Below are positions 33,932 through 43,390 of a DNA stretch of 64,000 nt, in pieces; positions within the stretch are counted from its first letter, which is position 1, and every line of letters starts with the position of its first letter. Location of the stretch: NCBI RefSeq assembly GCF_900107925.1, contig NZ_FNUJ01000002.1, positions 62,001-126,000 of the forward strand, read 5' to 3'. A program made the position numbers and the translations under genes. This DNA is from Amycolatopsis pretoriensis. Its GTDB lineage: Bacteria; Actinomycetota; Actinomycetes; Mycobacteriales; Pseudonocardiaceae. The notes beneath the pieces are model-generated. The model did not search any database. It was not told where the DNA came from and worked only from the letters and a program-made list of their open reading frames with translations.

Positions 33932-36279
33932 CTCCAGGCGATCTTGAACACCCACGCGTACCGGCCGGCCTGCCGGGCCGCGGCCGGGACGTCGATCACC
34001 AGCGAGCCGTTTTCGACGGTCCAGTGCAGGTTCCCGCGGTGGCCCAGAAGCGTCACGCGGTCCCCGGCCCGGATCGGGACCGGCGCGTCGACCACCAGCC
34101 TGCTGCCCGGCGCCGCCAGCGAGTGGACGTAGAAGGCCTCGTTCTGCTTGACCGTGAACCGCAGGTCGCCGAGCTGGGCCATCCGCGACCAGTACGTCGT
34201 GCCGTAGATGGCTTCGCCGTTGACCTTCAGCCACGCGCCCGCGTCGCGCAGGTGCTTCTGCATGACGTCCGGGATCGTGCCGTCGAAGTCCGGGCCGATG
34301 TCGAGCAGGAAGTTGCCGTTCTTCGACACGATGTCCACGAGCGTCCGGACGACCTCCTCCGCCGTCATGTACCGGTCGTCCGGGGTCGCGCGGTTGTAGC
34401 CGTAGGAGAACGGGTCGAGCCCGCGGCTCGCCTCCCACTTCGCCACCACGGTGTTCGGGTACGTCGTGTACTCCGGCGTGGTGAAGTCGTGGTCGGGGAT
34501 GCCGCCGCGGTCGTTGTAGGTGACGTCCTTGGGGCGCTTGCGGTTCTTCGCGTGGTTGAAGTACTCGGTGATCGTGGTGCGCGTGTCGTTGACGCCGCCG
34601 ATGTCGAACCACAGGACGTCCGGGTCGAACTCCGAAATCAGCTCGAGCACCTGCGGCGCCTGGTAGTCGCGGACGAAGTCCTTGCCCGCGGTGTAGCCGG
34701 TGTAGGGCAGCGGCGCACCGGTGTACGGGTTGCGCGGCGCGTGGCCCATCCACGGGTTGTCCGGGTTGAACCACTCGGGCAGCGAGAAGTAGAGACCGTT
34801 GCGCAGCTGGGGCGTGTACTTGCGGGACGCGGTGAACAGTTCGTCGATGATGTCGCGCTTCGGGCCGAGCTTGACGGAGTTGCGGTCGCTGACCTCGGTG
34901 TCCCACAAGGCGAAGCCGTCGTGGTGCTTCGACGTCAGGACGTAGTACTCGGCGCCCGCGTCGGCGATCAGGTTCAGCCACGCGCGGGGGTCGAACTTCG
35001 CGGCGGTGAACATCGGGATGAAGTCGTCGTAGGCGAAGTTCTCGCCGTACTTTTCTCGGTGGTAGGCGTAGGTCGCGCCGTTCGGGTCCTGCTGGTTCTG
35101 CCAGTACCACTCGGCGTACTGCTGACCGACCGGCGCCCACGCGGGCACGGCGTAGACGCCCCAGTGGATGAAGATGCCGAACTTGCTGTCGGTGAACCAG
35201 TAGGGCGCGCGGTGCGTCGAGAGTGACGCGTCGGTCGGCCGGAAGTCCGGGATCCCGAGGGTGATCGGGACCTGCTGGGTGGCGAGGGTCCCCCGGCCGG
35301 CCGTGACGCGGACCTGGCCGTTCGTCGTGGTTCCGGGCGGCACGGACGCGTTCGGCGCGATCCCGAGCCGCACGGTCGCCTGCTCCCCCGGCGCCAGCGC
35401 GCGCAGGGCCGCCGGCACGGTCGTCCGGCCGCCGGGGACGTCGACGGTGACGCTCACCCGGTCACCGGCGCCGAGCCACACGGTGCCGGCGTTGACGATG
35501 GTCGCCTCGGCGGCCTGCGGACCGCCGTCGGACAGCAGGTTCGCCGTCGAACGGCTGTCGAGGACGAGCGCCGAGCGGCCCACGGCCACCGGCTGCAGGG
35601 TCAGCGCGAAGACGTGCAGGCTGGAGACGTTCGGCGCCGGGTTCGCCGTGGCGGGCAGGGTCAGGGCGACGGCCTCACGGGCCGGGTCGACCCAGACCTG
35701 GCCGGTGGCCAGGGAAACCGGGTTGTTGTCGACGACGCCGCCGGGCGCGTACCGGAACGGCGAGACGAGCGCGCCGGTGCCGGTGTACCAGTCCGGGCCG
35801 GAGAGGGAGCCGGTGCTGGTGCTGCCGTCGGCGTAGTGCACGGTGGCCGTGCCGCCGGTGCTGCCGTAGCTGGCCGCGACCAGGAAGTAGACGACGAAGT
35901 AGCGGCCCTTCGGCAGGTCGATCTTCTGACCGGTGGCGGCGATGTTGTTCTTCGCGCCGGCGGCCGCGGACCCGAGCGTGAACGGGACGCCGCCGACGGT
36001 GGCGGTCTGCCCGGCGGGCAGGTGCTCGGCCGGGAAGGTGTAGCCGGACCCGTCGAAGTCGCCACCGGTGGCGGAGGCGCTGTCGATGCCGTCGTTGGTG
36101 AACCACGCGTCGAGCGCGACGGGCACGGGCGGCGGGGGCGGGACGATCGGGGTGCCGGGACCGTCCGGAGCGGCGTCCACGGGCACGGCGGCGGCGGCCG
36201 GACCGAGGCCGGCGGCGCCGAGGGCCACGGCACCACCGAGCGCGATGCCGAGGGCTTGCCGGCGGGGGAAGGTCGTCAC
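33928..36279 (-). CDS. Secreted GH29 alpha-L-fucosidase with N-terminal beta domains
   Basis: A 783-residue exo-glycosidase removing L-fucose. The signal peptide has a Tat-like start (FPRRQALGIALGGAVALGAAG) ending in an alanine run. Residues about 45-365 hold beta-rich domains with a NEW3-like segment (ALAPGEQATVRLGIAPNASVPPG). The catalytic part begins at YWFTDSKFGIFIHWGVYAVPAW and includes SKHHDGFALWDT; the nucleophile is in LWFDIGG (D559). A Greek-key-like beta domain ends it. GTG 36279 follows GGAGG. Much longer than the 430-500 residues of a bare GH29. Confidence 0.9.
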   Translation of the reverse strand: MTTFPRRQALGIALGGAVALGAAGLGPAAAAVPVDAAPDGPGTPIVPPPPPVPVALDAWFTNDGIDSASATGGDFDGSGYTFPAEHLPAGQTATVGGVPFTLGSAAAGAKNNIAATGQKIDLPKGRYFVVYFLVAASYGSTGGTATVHYADGSTSTGSLSGPDWYTGTGALVSPFRYAPGGVVDNNPVSLATGQVWVDPAREAVALTLPATANPAPNVSSLHVFALTLQPVAVGRSALVLDSRSTANLLSDGGPQAAEATIVNAGTVWLGAGDRVSVTVDVPGGRTTVPAALRALAPGEQATVRLGIAPNASVPPGTTTNGQVRVTAGRGTLATQQVPITLGIPDFRPTDASLSTHRAPYWFTDSKFGIFIHWGVYAVPAWAPVGQQYAEWYWQNQQDPNGATYAYHREKYGENFAYDDFIPMFTAAKFDPRAWLNLIADAGAEYYVLTSKHHDGFALWDTEVSDRNSVKLGPKRDIIDELFTASRKYTPQLRNGLYFSLPEWFNPDNPWMGHAPRNPYTGAPLPYTGYTAGKDFVRDYQAPQVLELISEFDPDVLWFDIGGVNDTRTTITEYFNHAKNRKRPKDVTYNDRGGIPDHDFTTPEYTTYPNTVVAKWEASRGLDPFSYGYNRATPDDRYMTAEEVVRTLVDIVSKNGNFLLDIGPDFDGTIPDVMQKHLRDAGAWLKVNGEAIYGTTYWSRMAQLGDLRFTVKQNEAFYVHSLAAPGSRLVVDAPVPIRAGDRVTLLGHRGNLHWTVENGSLVIDVPAAARQAGRYAWVFKIAWS

Positions 36280-36508
36280 TGAACCTCCAGGGATCGGATG
36301 ACTACGGCGGAAGGACGACAGAGTGCAGCCTTTGTTGGCTGTTCTGTCGTTGGCGGGGCTGATTCATCCGATGACTGACCCTGCTCGCTGGGCCAGTCGG
36401 TGTCAAGAGGCGATCGAAGTGAACCTCGCTCACATCCGGCGCGTAGTCCTCAGTACGAGCTGCAGCACTCGCCGCCAGAACCCAGCCGCGCACCGAAAGG
36501 CCAAACCG

Positions 36509-36775
36509 ATGTCCACCCCACAGAACGCGCTGAGCCGCCGCGCGATCGCCATGCTCAAGGCGGTCCGCGACGGGCGCGCCGAGCTCCGCTGCAGCTGTGA
36601 ACCCGACCTCCGCGTGGACGGGTTGCCGTGCTGCGACCAGAACACCGCCCACGACCTGGCTCGCGCCGGGTTGATCCGGGCGGCCGGGACACCGTCGCCG
36701 GGCCAGTGGGCCACGGCCGAGCTGACTGATGCCGGGCACCGTGTTTTGGGTGGCGGTTTTCCGGCCGCCGCTTGA
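36509..36775 (+). CDS. Small cysteine-containing hypothetical protein (88 aa)
   Basis: An 88-residue protein. LSRRAIAMLKAVRDGRAEL, a central C-S-C...C-C set (LRCSCEPDLRVDGLPCCDQ) and a C-terminal winged-helix-like end (ARAGLIRAAGTPSPGQWATAELTDAGHRVL) are visible. The end resembles a MarR/ArsR-type small DNA-binding or restriction-associated domain, but no family was recognised. GAAAGG lies 8 nt before the ATG, preferred over longer upstream frames. A 12-bp terminator follows. The 229 nt between it and the fucosidase start should hold both promoters. Confidence 0.65.
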   Translation: MSTPQNALSRRAIAMLKAVRDGRAELRCSCEPDLRVDGLPCCDQNTAHDLARAGLIRAAGTPSPGQWATAELTDAGHRVLGGGFPAAA

Positions 36776-36784
36776 GTTTTCGTG

Positions 36785-36812
36785 GATGGCCCGGCTTGCG
36801 AGCCGGGCCATC
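36785..36812 (+). terminator. Terminator hairpin of the 88-aa gene
   Basis: A perfect 12-bp stem (36785-36796 with 36801-36812) with a TGCG tetraloop, 9 nt after the stop. Confidence 0.8.
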
Positions 36813-37409
36813 GGCCTGTGCGGGCCCGGTTTTTCGAGGCAGGGCGACCTCGGCCGCGCATCGGGGCCGCCGCCGCCGATTCCGGCCACCCGCGCACCGC
36901 CGGCCACTCCGCACCGCGAGCTCGGCTACTCGAGGCTGCCCCACGCCCGCCCGCGTGCGGGCGCGAGGCCGCCATCCGCCACCCCGCACTGCGGGCCGGA
37001 TACCGGCGCCCGCTGCCTGCCGACGCCGCACCGCCGGGTCGGCTGCTCGTCACGAGCCCGGCACGAGCGCCGGCACCCCTCCTCCCGCCCCCGACCTGCG
37101 CATACCGCGATTCCCGGCCAAATCACCCCACCCGCTGAACCGCCCCGCACCACCGGCCGTGCTCTGGGTGAGGGCGTCTCGCACACGCCCTCCGGGGTTG
37201 CCACGACGCAACGATCCGGGCCAGCCTCCGCCCGATCGGGATCCGGGCACTCCGGCGAGCGGCCGTCGCGGCAACGGCCACCTCGCGCGGGCCCGTCCGG
37301 CATCCCCAGAATCCCGGACGGGCCCGCTCCCACGCTGTCCGAGATTTTGTCCGGTTCGCTCACCTGATCAGCGGTCCCCGGTCCGGAGCAGCCGCGACAC
37401 TGTGAGTAC
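36813..37409. other. Gene-poor intergenic stretch with a 14-bp hairpin
   Basis: Nearly 600 nt in which long open frames exist on both strands but none has a family signature, a good ribosome site or consistent codon pattern. One perfect 14-bp stem is present (37287-37300 with 37314-37327). The last part must carry the promoter of the SGNH esterase at 37410. Confidence 0.5.
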
Positions 37410-38630
37410 ATGCGACGCTTCCTGGCCGTGAGCGCGGCGATCCTGGCGGGGTTCGGCATCCTCACGACGTCCGGCAGCGCGAATCCGGAAAGCGCTCTCC
37501 CCGCAGCCACCGAGCACGCCGTCAACGGCTGGGTCGGCACCTGGGCCGCCGCGCCCGCGGCCGCCGTCGCCAACACCCCCGACGGCTATCCCGGCTTCTC
37601 GATCCGCAACGTCGTGCACTCCAGCGCCGGCGGCGGCCGCGCGCGCGTCCACCTCTCGAACGCCTTCGGCGCCGCTCCCCTGACCTTCGGGCACGTCACC
37701 ATCGCGGTGCAGGCCACCGGTCCCGACGCCGTCCCCGGCACCCTGCGCGAGCTGACCTTCGGCGGCGCGCCGAGCGTCGTCGTCCCCGCCGGTGCCGAAG
37801 CGCTCAGCGACCCCGTCGCCACCCGGATCCCGGCGGACGCCAACCTGCTCGTCACGACCTACGTGCCCACGAAGTCCGGCCCGGTCACCTATCACCCGGC
37901 CGCGTCGCAGACTTCCTACTTCACCCGCGCGGGCGACTTCGCCGGCAGCGAGGCGGGCGCGCCCTACACCGAGCAAACCTCCGTGTGGCACTACGTTTCC
38001 GGCGTCGACGTCCAAGGCGGTGCCGAAGCCTCGATCGTGACGCTCGGCGACTCGATCACCGACGGCGTCGGCTCGGTCGCCGGCGCCAACCACCGCTGGC
38101 CGGACTACCTCGCCGACCGGCTGCACGGCCGCTTCGGCGTGCTCAACGCCGGCATCAGCGCCAACCGGCTGCTGCTCGACGTCCCCGGGTCCGGCGCGGG
38201 CCAGAACGCCTTGTCCCGCTTCGACCGCGACGTCTTGAGCGTCGGCGGCGTCCGGACGCTCATCGTGCTGGAGGGCATCAACGACATCCAGCAGGACCCG
38301 CACCAGACCGACCCCGGCGCGATCACCTCGGCCTACCGCCAGCTGGTGACGCAGGCGCACGCCCGCGGCATCCGGGTCCTCGGCGGCACGCTCACGCCGT
38401 TCAAGGGCTGGCGCGTCTACGACGAAACCCTCGAAGCGACCCGCACAGCGGTGAACACGTTCATCCGCACCAGCGGGGTGTTCGACGGCGTCGTCGACTT
38501 CGACGCCGCCGTCCGCGACCCCGCCGACCCGCTCCGGATGCTGCCGGCCTACGACTCCGGCGACCACCTGCACCCCGGCGACGCGGGCTACGAGCGGATG
38601 GCCGCCGCGGTCCGGCTAGACCGGCTCTGA
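37410..38630 (+). CDS. Secreted SGNH/GDSL hydrolase
   Basis: A 406-residue secreted esterase or lipase. The signal peptide is residues 1-24 (RRFLAVSAAILAGFGILTTSGSA). A beta-rich N-terminal domain (about 35-205, beginning WVGTWAAAPAAA) precedes the SGNH core. The catalytic serine is S215 in VTLGDSITDG, the oxyanion blocks are GISANRLL and GINDIQ, and the Asp-x-x-His pair is D385/H388 in GDHLHPG. Substrate is not determined; related proteins act on acylated polysaccharides. The stop overlaps the MFS gene by 15 nt, convergently. Confidence 0.9.
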   Translation: MRRFLAVSAAILAGFGILTTSGSANPESALPAATEHAVNGWVGTWAAAPAAAVANTPDGYPGFSIRNVVHSSAGGGRARVHLSNAFGAAPLTFGHVTIAVQATGPDAVPGTLRELTFGGAPSVVVPAGAEALSDPVATRIPADANLLVTTYVPTKSGPVTYHPAASQTSYFTRAGDFAGSEAGAPYTEQTSVWHYVSGVDVQGGAEASIVTLGDSITDGVGSVAGANHRWPDYLADRLHGRFGVLNAGISANRLLLDVPGSGAGQNALSRFDRDVLSVGGVRTLIVLEGINDIQQDPHQTDPGAITSAYRQLVTQAHARGIRVLGGTLTPFKGWRVYDETLEATRTAVNTFIRTSGVFDGVVDFDAAVRDPADPLRMLPAYDSGDHLHPGDAGYERMAAAVRLDRL

Positions 38631-39890
38631 GCGCGGGATGAACAGCACCGCCACCAGGCTCAGCAGGGCCACCGCCACGAGGTAGAGCGACACCGAGAAC
38701 GAGGTGCCCGTGACCGCCTGCAGCTTCGTCGCGATCAACGGCGCGAAGGCACCGCCCAGAACCGCGCCCACCGCGTAGGAGAACGACGCGCCGCTGTAGC
38801 GGTACCGCGGCTCGAACAGCTCCGCGAACAACGCCGACTGCGGCCCGTACGTCGCGCCCAGCCCGATGTTCAGCACCACCACCGCCACGATCAGCCAGAC
38901 CGCGGCTTTGGTGTCCACCAGCAGGAAGAACGGGATCGGCCAGACGACCAGCAGCACCGACCCGGCCAGGTACACCGGTTTGCGGCCGATGCGGTCCGAC
39001 CACGCCGCCGTGACGAGGATGCTCACCAGCCACGTCACGCTGCCGACGATCACCACCACCAGCAGCGTGGTGCGGTCGATCTTCAGCACCGACGTGCCGT
39101 AGGACAGCAGATACGCCAGGAAGATGTAGCCGATCGCGGTGTTGGCGATGAAACTGCCCGTCGCCACCAGCACCGAGCGCGGCCGCTCGCGGAAGACGTC
39201 GACCATCGGCCGGCGGCTGCGCGCCCCTTCCTCGCGCAGCCGCGCGAACACCGGCGACTCCTCGATCCGCAGCCGGATCACCAGGCCGACGCCGACGAGC
39301 ACGATGCTCGCCAGGAACGGCACCCGCCAGCCCCACGCCGCGAACTGCGCGTCGGTCAGCGACCGGCCGAGGATGAAGAACAGCAGCTGCGCCAGGATCA
39401 GCCCGGCCGGGACGCCGATCTGAGAGAAGGCGCCGTACCGCCCGCGCCGGCCCTCCGGCGCGTGCTCGACCGCCATCAGCGCCGCGCCGCCCCACTCGCC
39501 GCCCGCGCTCAACCCCTGCAGCAGCCGCAGGACGAGCAGCAGGATCGGCGCCCAGACGCCGATCGCGGAGTACGTCGGCAGCAGGCCGACGCCGACCGTG
39601 GCGACCCCCATCAGGAGCAGCGACAGCACGAGCATCGCCTTGCGGCCCACGCGGTCGCCGAAGTGGCCCCACAGGATCCCGCCGACCGGGCGGGCCAGGA
39701 ACCCGACGCCGAGCGTCGCGAACGCGGCGAGCGTGCCGGACGCGGGCGAGAGCGTGGTGAAGAAGAGCTTGCCGAACACGAGCGCCGTCGCCGTGCTGTA
39801 GATGAAGTAGTCGTACCACTCGATGGTGGTCCCGATCGCGCTGGCCACGGCGACTCGCCGCAGCTGTCGTGCCGCGACCGGGGTGCTCAC
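38616..39890 (-). CDS. MFS transporter, metabolite:H+ symporter (MHS/ShiA-like)
   Basis: A 424-residue symporter with 12 predicted helices. The MHS signature is clear: GTTIEWYDYFIYSTATALVFGKLFF at the start, FLARPVGGILWGHFGDRVGRK in loop 2-3 and LQGLSAGGEWGGAALMAVEHAP around helix 4-5. Members carry shikimate, alpha-ketoglutarate, citrate or benzoate-type acids; the specific one cannot be read. GTG 39890 overlaps the GNAT stop (GTGA), so both are in one operon. Confidence 0.9.
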   Translation of the reverse strand: MSTPVAARQLRRVAVASAIGTTIEWYDYFIYSTATALVFGKLFFTTLSPASGTLAAFATLGVGFLARPVGGILWGHFGDRVGRKAMLVLSLLLMGVATVGVGLLPTYSAIGVWAPILLLVLRLLQGLSAGGEWGGAALMAVEHAPEGRRGRYGAFSQIGVPAGLILAQLLFFILGRSLTDAQFAAWGWRVPFLASIVLVGVGLVIRLRIEESPVFARLREEGARSRRPMVDVFRERPRSVLVATGSFIANTAIGYIFLAYLLSYGTSVLKIDRTTLLVVVIVGSVTWLVSILVTAAWSDRIGRKPVYLAGSVLLVVWPIPFFLLVDTKAAVWLIVAVVVLNIGLGATYGPQSALFAELFEPRYRYSGASFSYAVGAVLGGAFAPLIATKLQAVTGTSFSVSLYLVAVALLSLVAVLFIPRSEPV

Positions 39891-40423
39891 GAGCCGGCCA
39901 GCGCGGGGACGAGGTCTTCGGCCAGCAGGTCCATCAGCAGCCCGTCGTGCCAGCTGCCGTCCGGACCGCGTTCGTACGCGCGCATCCGGCCGACCGGCTG
40001 GAAGCCCAGCGACTGGTACAGCTGGATCGCGGACTTGTTGTCCGCCGCGGGGTCGATCACCAGCCGGTGGTGCCCCCGGACGGTGAACAGGTGCTCGGCC
40101 AGCGTCCGGATCGCGTCCGTTCCGAGGCCGCGGCCCTGCCAGTCCGGGTGGATCGCGATGTCGATGCCGGCGTGCCGGTACTGCGGATCGGCCTCCTCGA
40201 AGGCCAGCTCGATGCCCACGACGACGTCATCGTGCTCGACGGCGTAGGTCGTGGTGCCCTCGTCGGGGTCCAGTAGGTAGGACACTTGGTCGGCCACCGG
40301 CTCTTCGGCGTCCGCCCACCAGCGGGCGATGTCCGGGTGCGACAGGATCTCCTCGAACCGGGCGGCGTCCGCGGCTGCGGCGGGGCGCAGGCGGACGCGG
40401 CTTCCGGGGATCAGACCGGTCAT
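39887..40423 (-). CDS. GNAT N-acetyltransferase, AAC(6')-like
   Basis: A 178-residue acetyl-CoA-dependent transferase. The acetyl-CoA loop is IAIHPDWQGRGLGTDAIRTLAEHLF, followed by HRLVIDPAADNKSAIQLYQSLGFQPVG, the order of RimJ/AAC(6')-type GNATs. RLRPAAAADAARFEEILSHPDIARWW is the usual N-terminus. It could act on an aminoglycoside, a polyamine or a protein N-terminus; no basis to choose. It is the first gene of a coupled pair with the MHS transporter. Confidence 0.88.
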   Translation of the reverse strand: MTGLIPGSRVRLRPAAAADAARFEEILSHPDIARWWADAEEPVADQVSYLLDPDEGTTTYAVEHDDVVVGIELAFEEADPQYRHAGIDIAIHPDWQGRGLGTDAIRTLAEHLFTVRGHHRLVIDPAADNKSAIQLYQSLGFQPVGRMRAYERGPDGSWHDGLLMDLLAEDLVPALAGS

Positions 40424-40478
40424 CGGATCAGTGTCGACCCCGGAAGCCGTCCTTGTCGAGCGGTCGTTCAGCCGCTCG

Positions 40479-41045
40479 TCACCAGGGGTTGTTGTCCTGC
40501 TCGTCCGGATCGGCCCCGGTCCCGCGGCGCGGCGGGGTCGCCGGCCCCGGAGACGTCCCCGACGCCGGCGGCGTCGCGGCCCCGCCGGACGGCGCCGGCG
40601 GGGTGGGCGGCGGCTCGGCGGCCGGCGGCTCGTCGGGCTCGTCCGGGTCGGGGAAGCGGCCGCGGAGGTTGTCCAGCAGCAGCGTCCGGGTCTCGCGGTC
40701 CTCGTCGCCGAGCTGCTCGGACATCACCCCGGCCACCTTCTCGGCGATGCCGGACTGCGCCCGCCGCATGGTGGTCAGGATGGCCCGGGACAGCTCGTCG
40801 AGCGGGAAGGACTTGACCTTGTTGCTGAACGTCAGGTCGGTGACGGTGCCGTCCGCGCCGACGGTGACGCTGACGGCGCCGTCGCTGGTGCTGGCGGTCA
40901 GCCGCAGCCGTTCGGTTTCCTCCTGCGCCGCCTGGTAGCGCTCGGCCTTCGCCGCGAACCCGGCCGCCCAGTCGTCCATCCGGCGGATCGCCTCGTCCGG
41001 GTCCCGGATCAGGTCGCCGAGGCCGTTGTTGTTCGGGGACGTCAT
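40479..41045 (-). CDS. YbaB/EbfC-like protein of the ESX-like cluster
   Basis: A 188-residue protein. The first 115 residues follow the YbaB/EbfC nucleoid-protein fold (VSVTVGADGTVTDLTFSNKVKSFPLDELSRAILTTMRRAQ), as often found beside WXG100 genes in actinobacteria. The tail is a long proline/glycine/acidic linker ending DNNPW. The ATG overlaps the stop of the WXG100-like gene (ATGA). It is last in the five-gene operon. DNA binding or an ESX-associated scaffold role is possible; unproven. Confidence 0.8.
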   Translation of the reverse strand: MTSPNNNGLGDLIRDPDEAIRRMDDWAAGFAAKAERYQAAQEETERLRLTASTSDGAVSVTVGADGTVTDLTFSNKVKSFPLDELSRAILTTMRRAQSGIAEKVAGVMSEQLGDEDRETRTLLLDNLRGRFPDPDEPDEPPAAEPPPTPPAPSGGAATPPASGTSPGPATPPRRGTGADPDEQDNNPW

Positions 41046-41386
41046 GCCTGCGCCCTCGATTCCGCCGTGCGCGGCGACGCGGCGAGCTGCCGCTCGAACG
41101 GCTGGGCGTTGGCCTCTTCCCCGTCGCGGTAGGACTGCGCGGCCGTCTTGACGTTGTCCGCGAGCCCGCGGACGCCTTCCGCCGACGCGCCGAGCGCTTC
41201 CTTCGCCTTCTCCCCCGTCGGCCGGATGATCGGCGGCAGGAACGCGCACAGCAGCCCGTAGGCGTGGTCCGACATCGCCGAGTCCGCCGCGGCGGACGCC
41301 GTGTCGAGCCGGTCGATCAGGCTCTCCACGTGGCTCGCGTGCGCGACCAGCTCGTCCGGTTCGACCTCGAAGCCCGCGGCCGTCAT
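41042..41386 (-). CDS. WXG100-like ESX protein
   Basis: A 114-residue helical protein beginning FEVEPDELVAHASHVESLIDRLDTA, which matches the ESX-1-type secretion-associated (DUF2580-like) group. A helix-turn-helix pair is likely, but the central W-x-G is replaced by DHAYGLLCAF. ATG 41386, 4 nt after the preceding stop with GGAAG in the stop region as ribosome site, is preferred over a start 33 nt upstream. It is coupled to the YbaB-like gene. It may be exported or act as partner for the large neighbour. Confidence 0.78.
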   Translation of the reverse strand: MTAAGFEVEPDELVAHASHVESLIDRLDTASAAADSAMSDHAYGLLCAFLPPIIRPTGEKAKEALGASAEGVRGLADNVKTAAQSYRDGEEANAQPFERQLAASPRTAESRAQA

Positions 41387-41390
41387 GCGT

Positions 41391-43382
41391 TCACTTCCAA
41401 TCCTGGTTCTTCCAGTCACCGATCACCGGCGGCGCGACCGCCTGCTCGCCCGCGAAGAAGTTCGGGTCGTCGCTCTCGAGGTAATCGGCCGACTTGTGTT
41501 CCTTGTCGTCGTCCTTCTTGCCGCCGCGGGCACCGGCACCCATGCCGCCCATGCCCGGGCTGCCCGCGGCGCCGGACTTGCCCGCCAGGCCCGCGTTGCG
41601 CGCCGCCGCGGCTTCGGCCTCCGCGGCCGCGCCGGACGCGGCACCACCGGCCAGGTTGCCCGCGCCCGTGCCGCGCACGCCACCGCCGACGCCACCCGCG
41701 CCACCGCCGCCGATCCCGCCGAGGGAGCCGCCGCCGGTCCCGCCGCCGATGCCGCCGAGCCGGCTCGCGATGCTCTCGCCGTTGATCCCGCCGCCGCGGC
41801 CGATGGTCGGCATCTTGCCGCCACCCGGGATGCCGCTGTTCGGAATACCGCCGGGGCCGGTACCGGTGGGCAGCCCGGTGATCGGGTCGATGCCCGGCGG
41901 GGTGAACCCGGGGATCGGGCTGCCGCCGCGGACCCCGCCGCCCCCGCCCGAGACGTCCAGGATGTTAGGGATCGACGGCGGGGTGTAGCCCGTGCCGCCG
42001 GTGCCACCGGTGTTCCCGCCGATCCCGGACGGGGTGAAGCCGGACGACGTCGTCGAGTCGTCGAAGCCCGGCACCGACGAGCCGGGGATGCCGGAGCCGG
42101 TGAAGCTGCCGCCGGGGATTTCGGGGATGCCGGCACCCGAGAAGCCCGAGCCACCGGCACCGCCGCCACCGCTGGCGGCCGGGATGCCGGCCCCGGAGAA
42201 GCCCGAGCCGCCGGCACCGCTGCCGCTGCCGCCACCGGGGATGCCGGAGCCCGAGAAGCCGGACCCGCCCGCACCCGAACCGTCGCCGGGGATGCCGCTG
42301 CCGGAGAAGCCGGAGCCGCCCGCGCCCCCGCCGGGGATGCCCGCGCCGCTGCCGCCGGGGCCGCCCGCGCCGCCGAGCCCGGCGGCGTCGAGCTCCGCTT
42401 GGGTCCGGCCCGCGGTCGTGGGGTCGAGCGCCGGGTCCATCGCCGTGCGCGCCATCAGCGGCTGGGCGCCGCTCGTGCCCGCGCCGCCGGCCGCGGTGCC
42501 CATCGTGCGCGCCGACGCGGTGGCGGTCGGGAGCTTCGGCGGGGCCGGGAACCGCGGCGTCGCGACCGCGGCGCCGATGGTCTCGTCGTACTGGCTCATG
42601 ATCTGCGCGGCGTGGTCCCGCGCGGCCGTCTGGGCGCGGTAGGTCTGCATGGCCTCGCCGGCGGCCGCGGCGTACTGCACCGGGTCCGTCATGGCCATCA
42701 GCTTCTGGTTGGTCGCCTGCAGGTCGAACTGCACCGGCGGGTTCGCGACCATCTGCCGCTGGGTCTCGTTCAGCGCCTGGGAGTGGATCTCCTGCTGGCG
42801 CCCGGCGAGCGTCGCGCCCTGCGCGGTCGCGCCGAGCCACTTGCCGACGCCGGCGAGGTGCTCGCGGACGGCGTCACCGGCGTCGCCCTGCCAGTTGCTG
42901 GTGCTCGCGTTGATCGCGTCGCCGAGGGTCTTCTGGTGGGTGCCGAGGTCGTTGCCGACGCTCACCCACTCCTCCGACGTCTCCGCGACGGTCGCCGGGT
43001 TGGCGTCCTGGGTGATGGCGTCGTTCATCTGCTCGTGGCTGGCGTTGGCCCAGAGCGTCTTCGGGGCGCCGCCGTTCTCACGCATGGTGAGACCCTCGTC
43101 GAGGCCGTGCTTGGCGTTGTCGAGGTGCTGCTGGTACAGCTCCTGGATCTTCTTGTCGCGCAGCACCGGGTCGACGGCGGGGCCGAGCCAGCCGGCCCGG
43201 ATCTCGTCGTCGATCTGCTGGGTGGCCATCTCGCGGATCTCGTCACCCGAGGGGGTGTTGTCCGTCTTCAGCGGCCCGACGTAGTACTTCGACGACGAAT
43301 CGGCCGTCACGTCGTAGAGCGGACTGTGCTTGTCGTAGTCCGGCGACGACGGGTCCGAGACGGACTCGGCGGTGGGTGCCAC
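41391..43382 (-). CDS. Large ESX-type protein: WXG-like N-terminus and glycine-rich repeats
   Basis: A 663-residue protein in two parts. Residues 1 to about 330 are helical and polar and contain an ESX-type W-x-G turn (TSNWQGDAGDAVREHLAGVGKWLG). From about 375 to 620 the sequence is glycine-, serine- and proline-rich, with five copies of a GGSGFSG(S/A)GIPG unit, then TPPGIDPITGLPTG and GGIGGG runs. The C-terminus is acidic/polar (KKDDDKEHKSADYLESDD) and ends DWKNQDWK. GTG 43382 with AGGGAG just before fits; the frame runs further upstream into the previous gene. It is a likely secreted substrate, PPE-like in layout but with no canonical PPE motif. Confidence 0.8.
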   Translation of the reverse strand: MAPTAESVSDPSSPDYDKHSPLYDVTADSSSKYYVGPLKTDNTPSGDEIREMATQQIDDEIRAGWLGPAVDPVLRDKKIQELYQQHLDNAKHGLDEGLTMRENGGAPKTLWANASHEQMNDAITQDANPATVAETSEEWVSVGNDLGTHQKTLGDAINASTSNWQGDAGDAVREHLAGVGKWLGATAQGATLAGRQQEIHSQALNETQRQMVANPPVQFDLQATNQKLMAMTDPVQYAAAAGEAMQTYRAQTAARDHAAQIMSQYDETIGAAVATPRFPAPPKLPTATASARTMGTAAGGAGTSGAQPLMARTAMDPALDPTTAGRTQAELDAAGLGGAGGPGGSGAGIPGGGAGGSGFSGSGIPGDGSGAGGSGFSGSGIPGGGSGSGAGGSGFSGAGIPAASGGGGAGGSGFSGAGIPEIPGGSFTGSGIPGSSVPGFDDSTTSSGFTPSGIGGNTGGTGGTGYTPPSIPNILDVSGGGGGVRGGSPIPGFTPPGIDPITGLPTGTGPGGIPNSGIPGGGKMPTIGRGGGINGESIASRLGGIGGGTGGGSLGGIGGGGAGGVGGGVRGTGAGNLAGGAASGAAAEAEAAAARNAGLAGKSGAAGSPGMGGMGAGARGGKKDDDKEHKSADYLESDDPNFFAGEQAVAPPVIGDWKNQDWK

Positions 43383-43390
43383 GGTCTCCC

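Noticed and set aside
36813-37409. Protein-coding genes in the gap before the SGNH esterase
   Set aside because: Overlapping frames on both strands have proline/arginine-rich translations with no family features, and two hairpins interrupt them.
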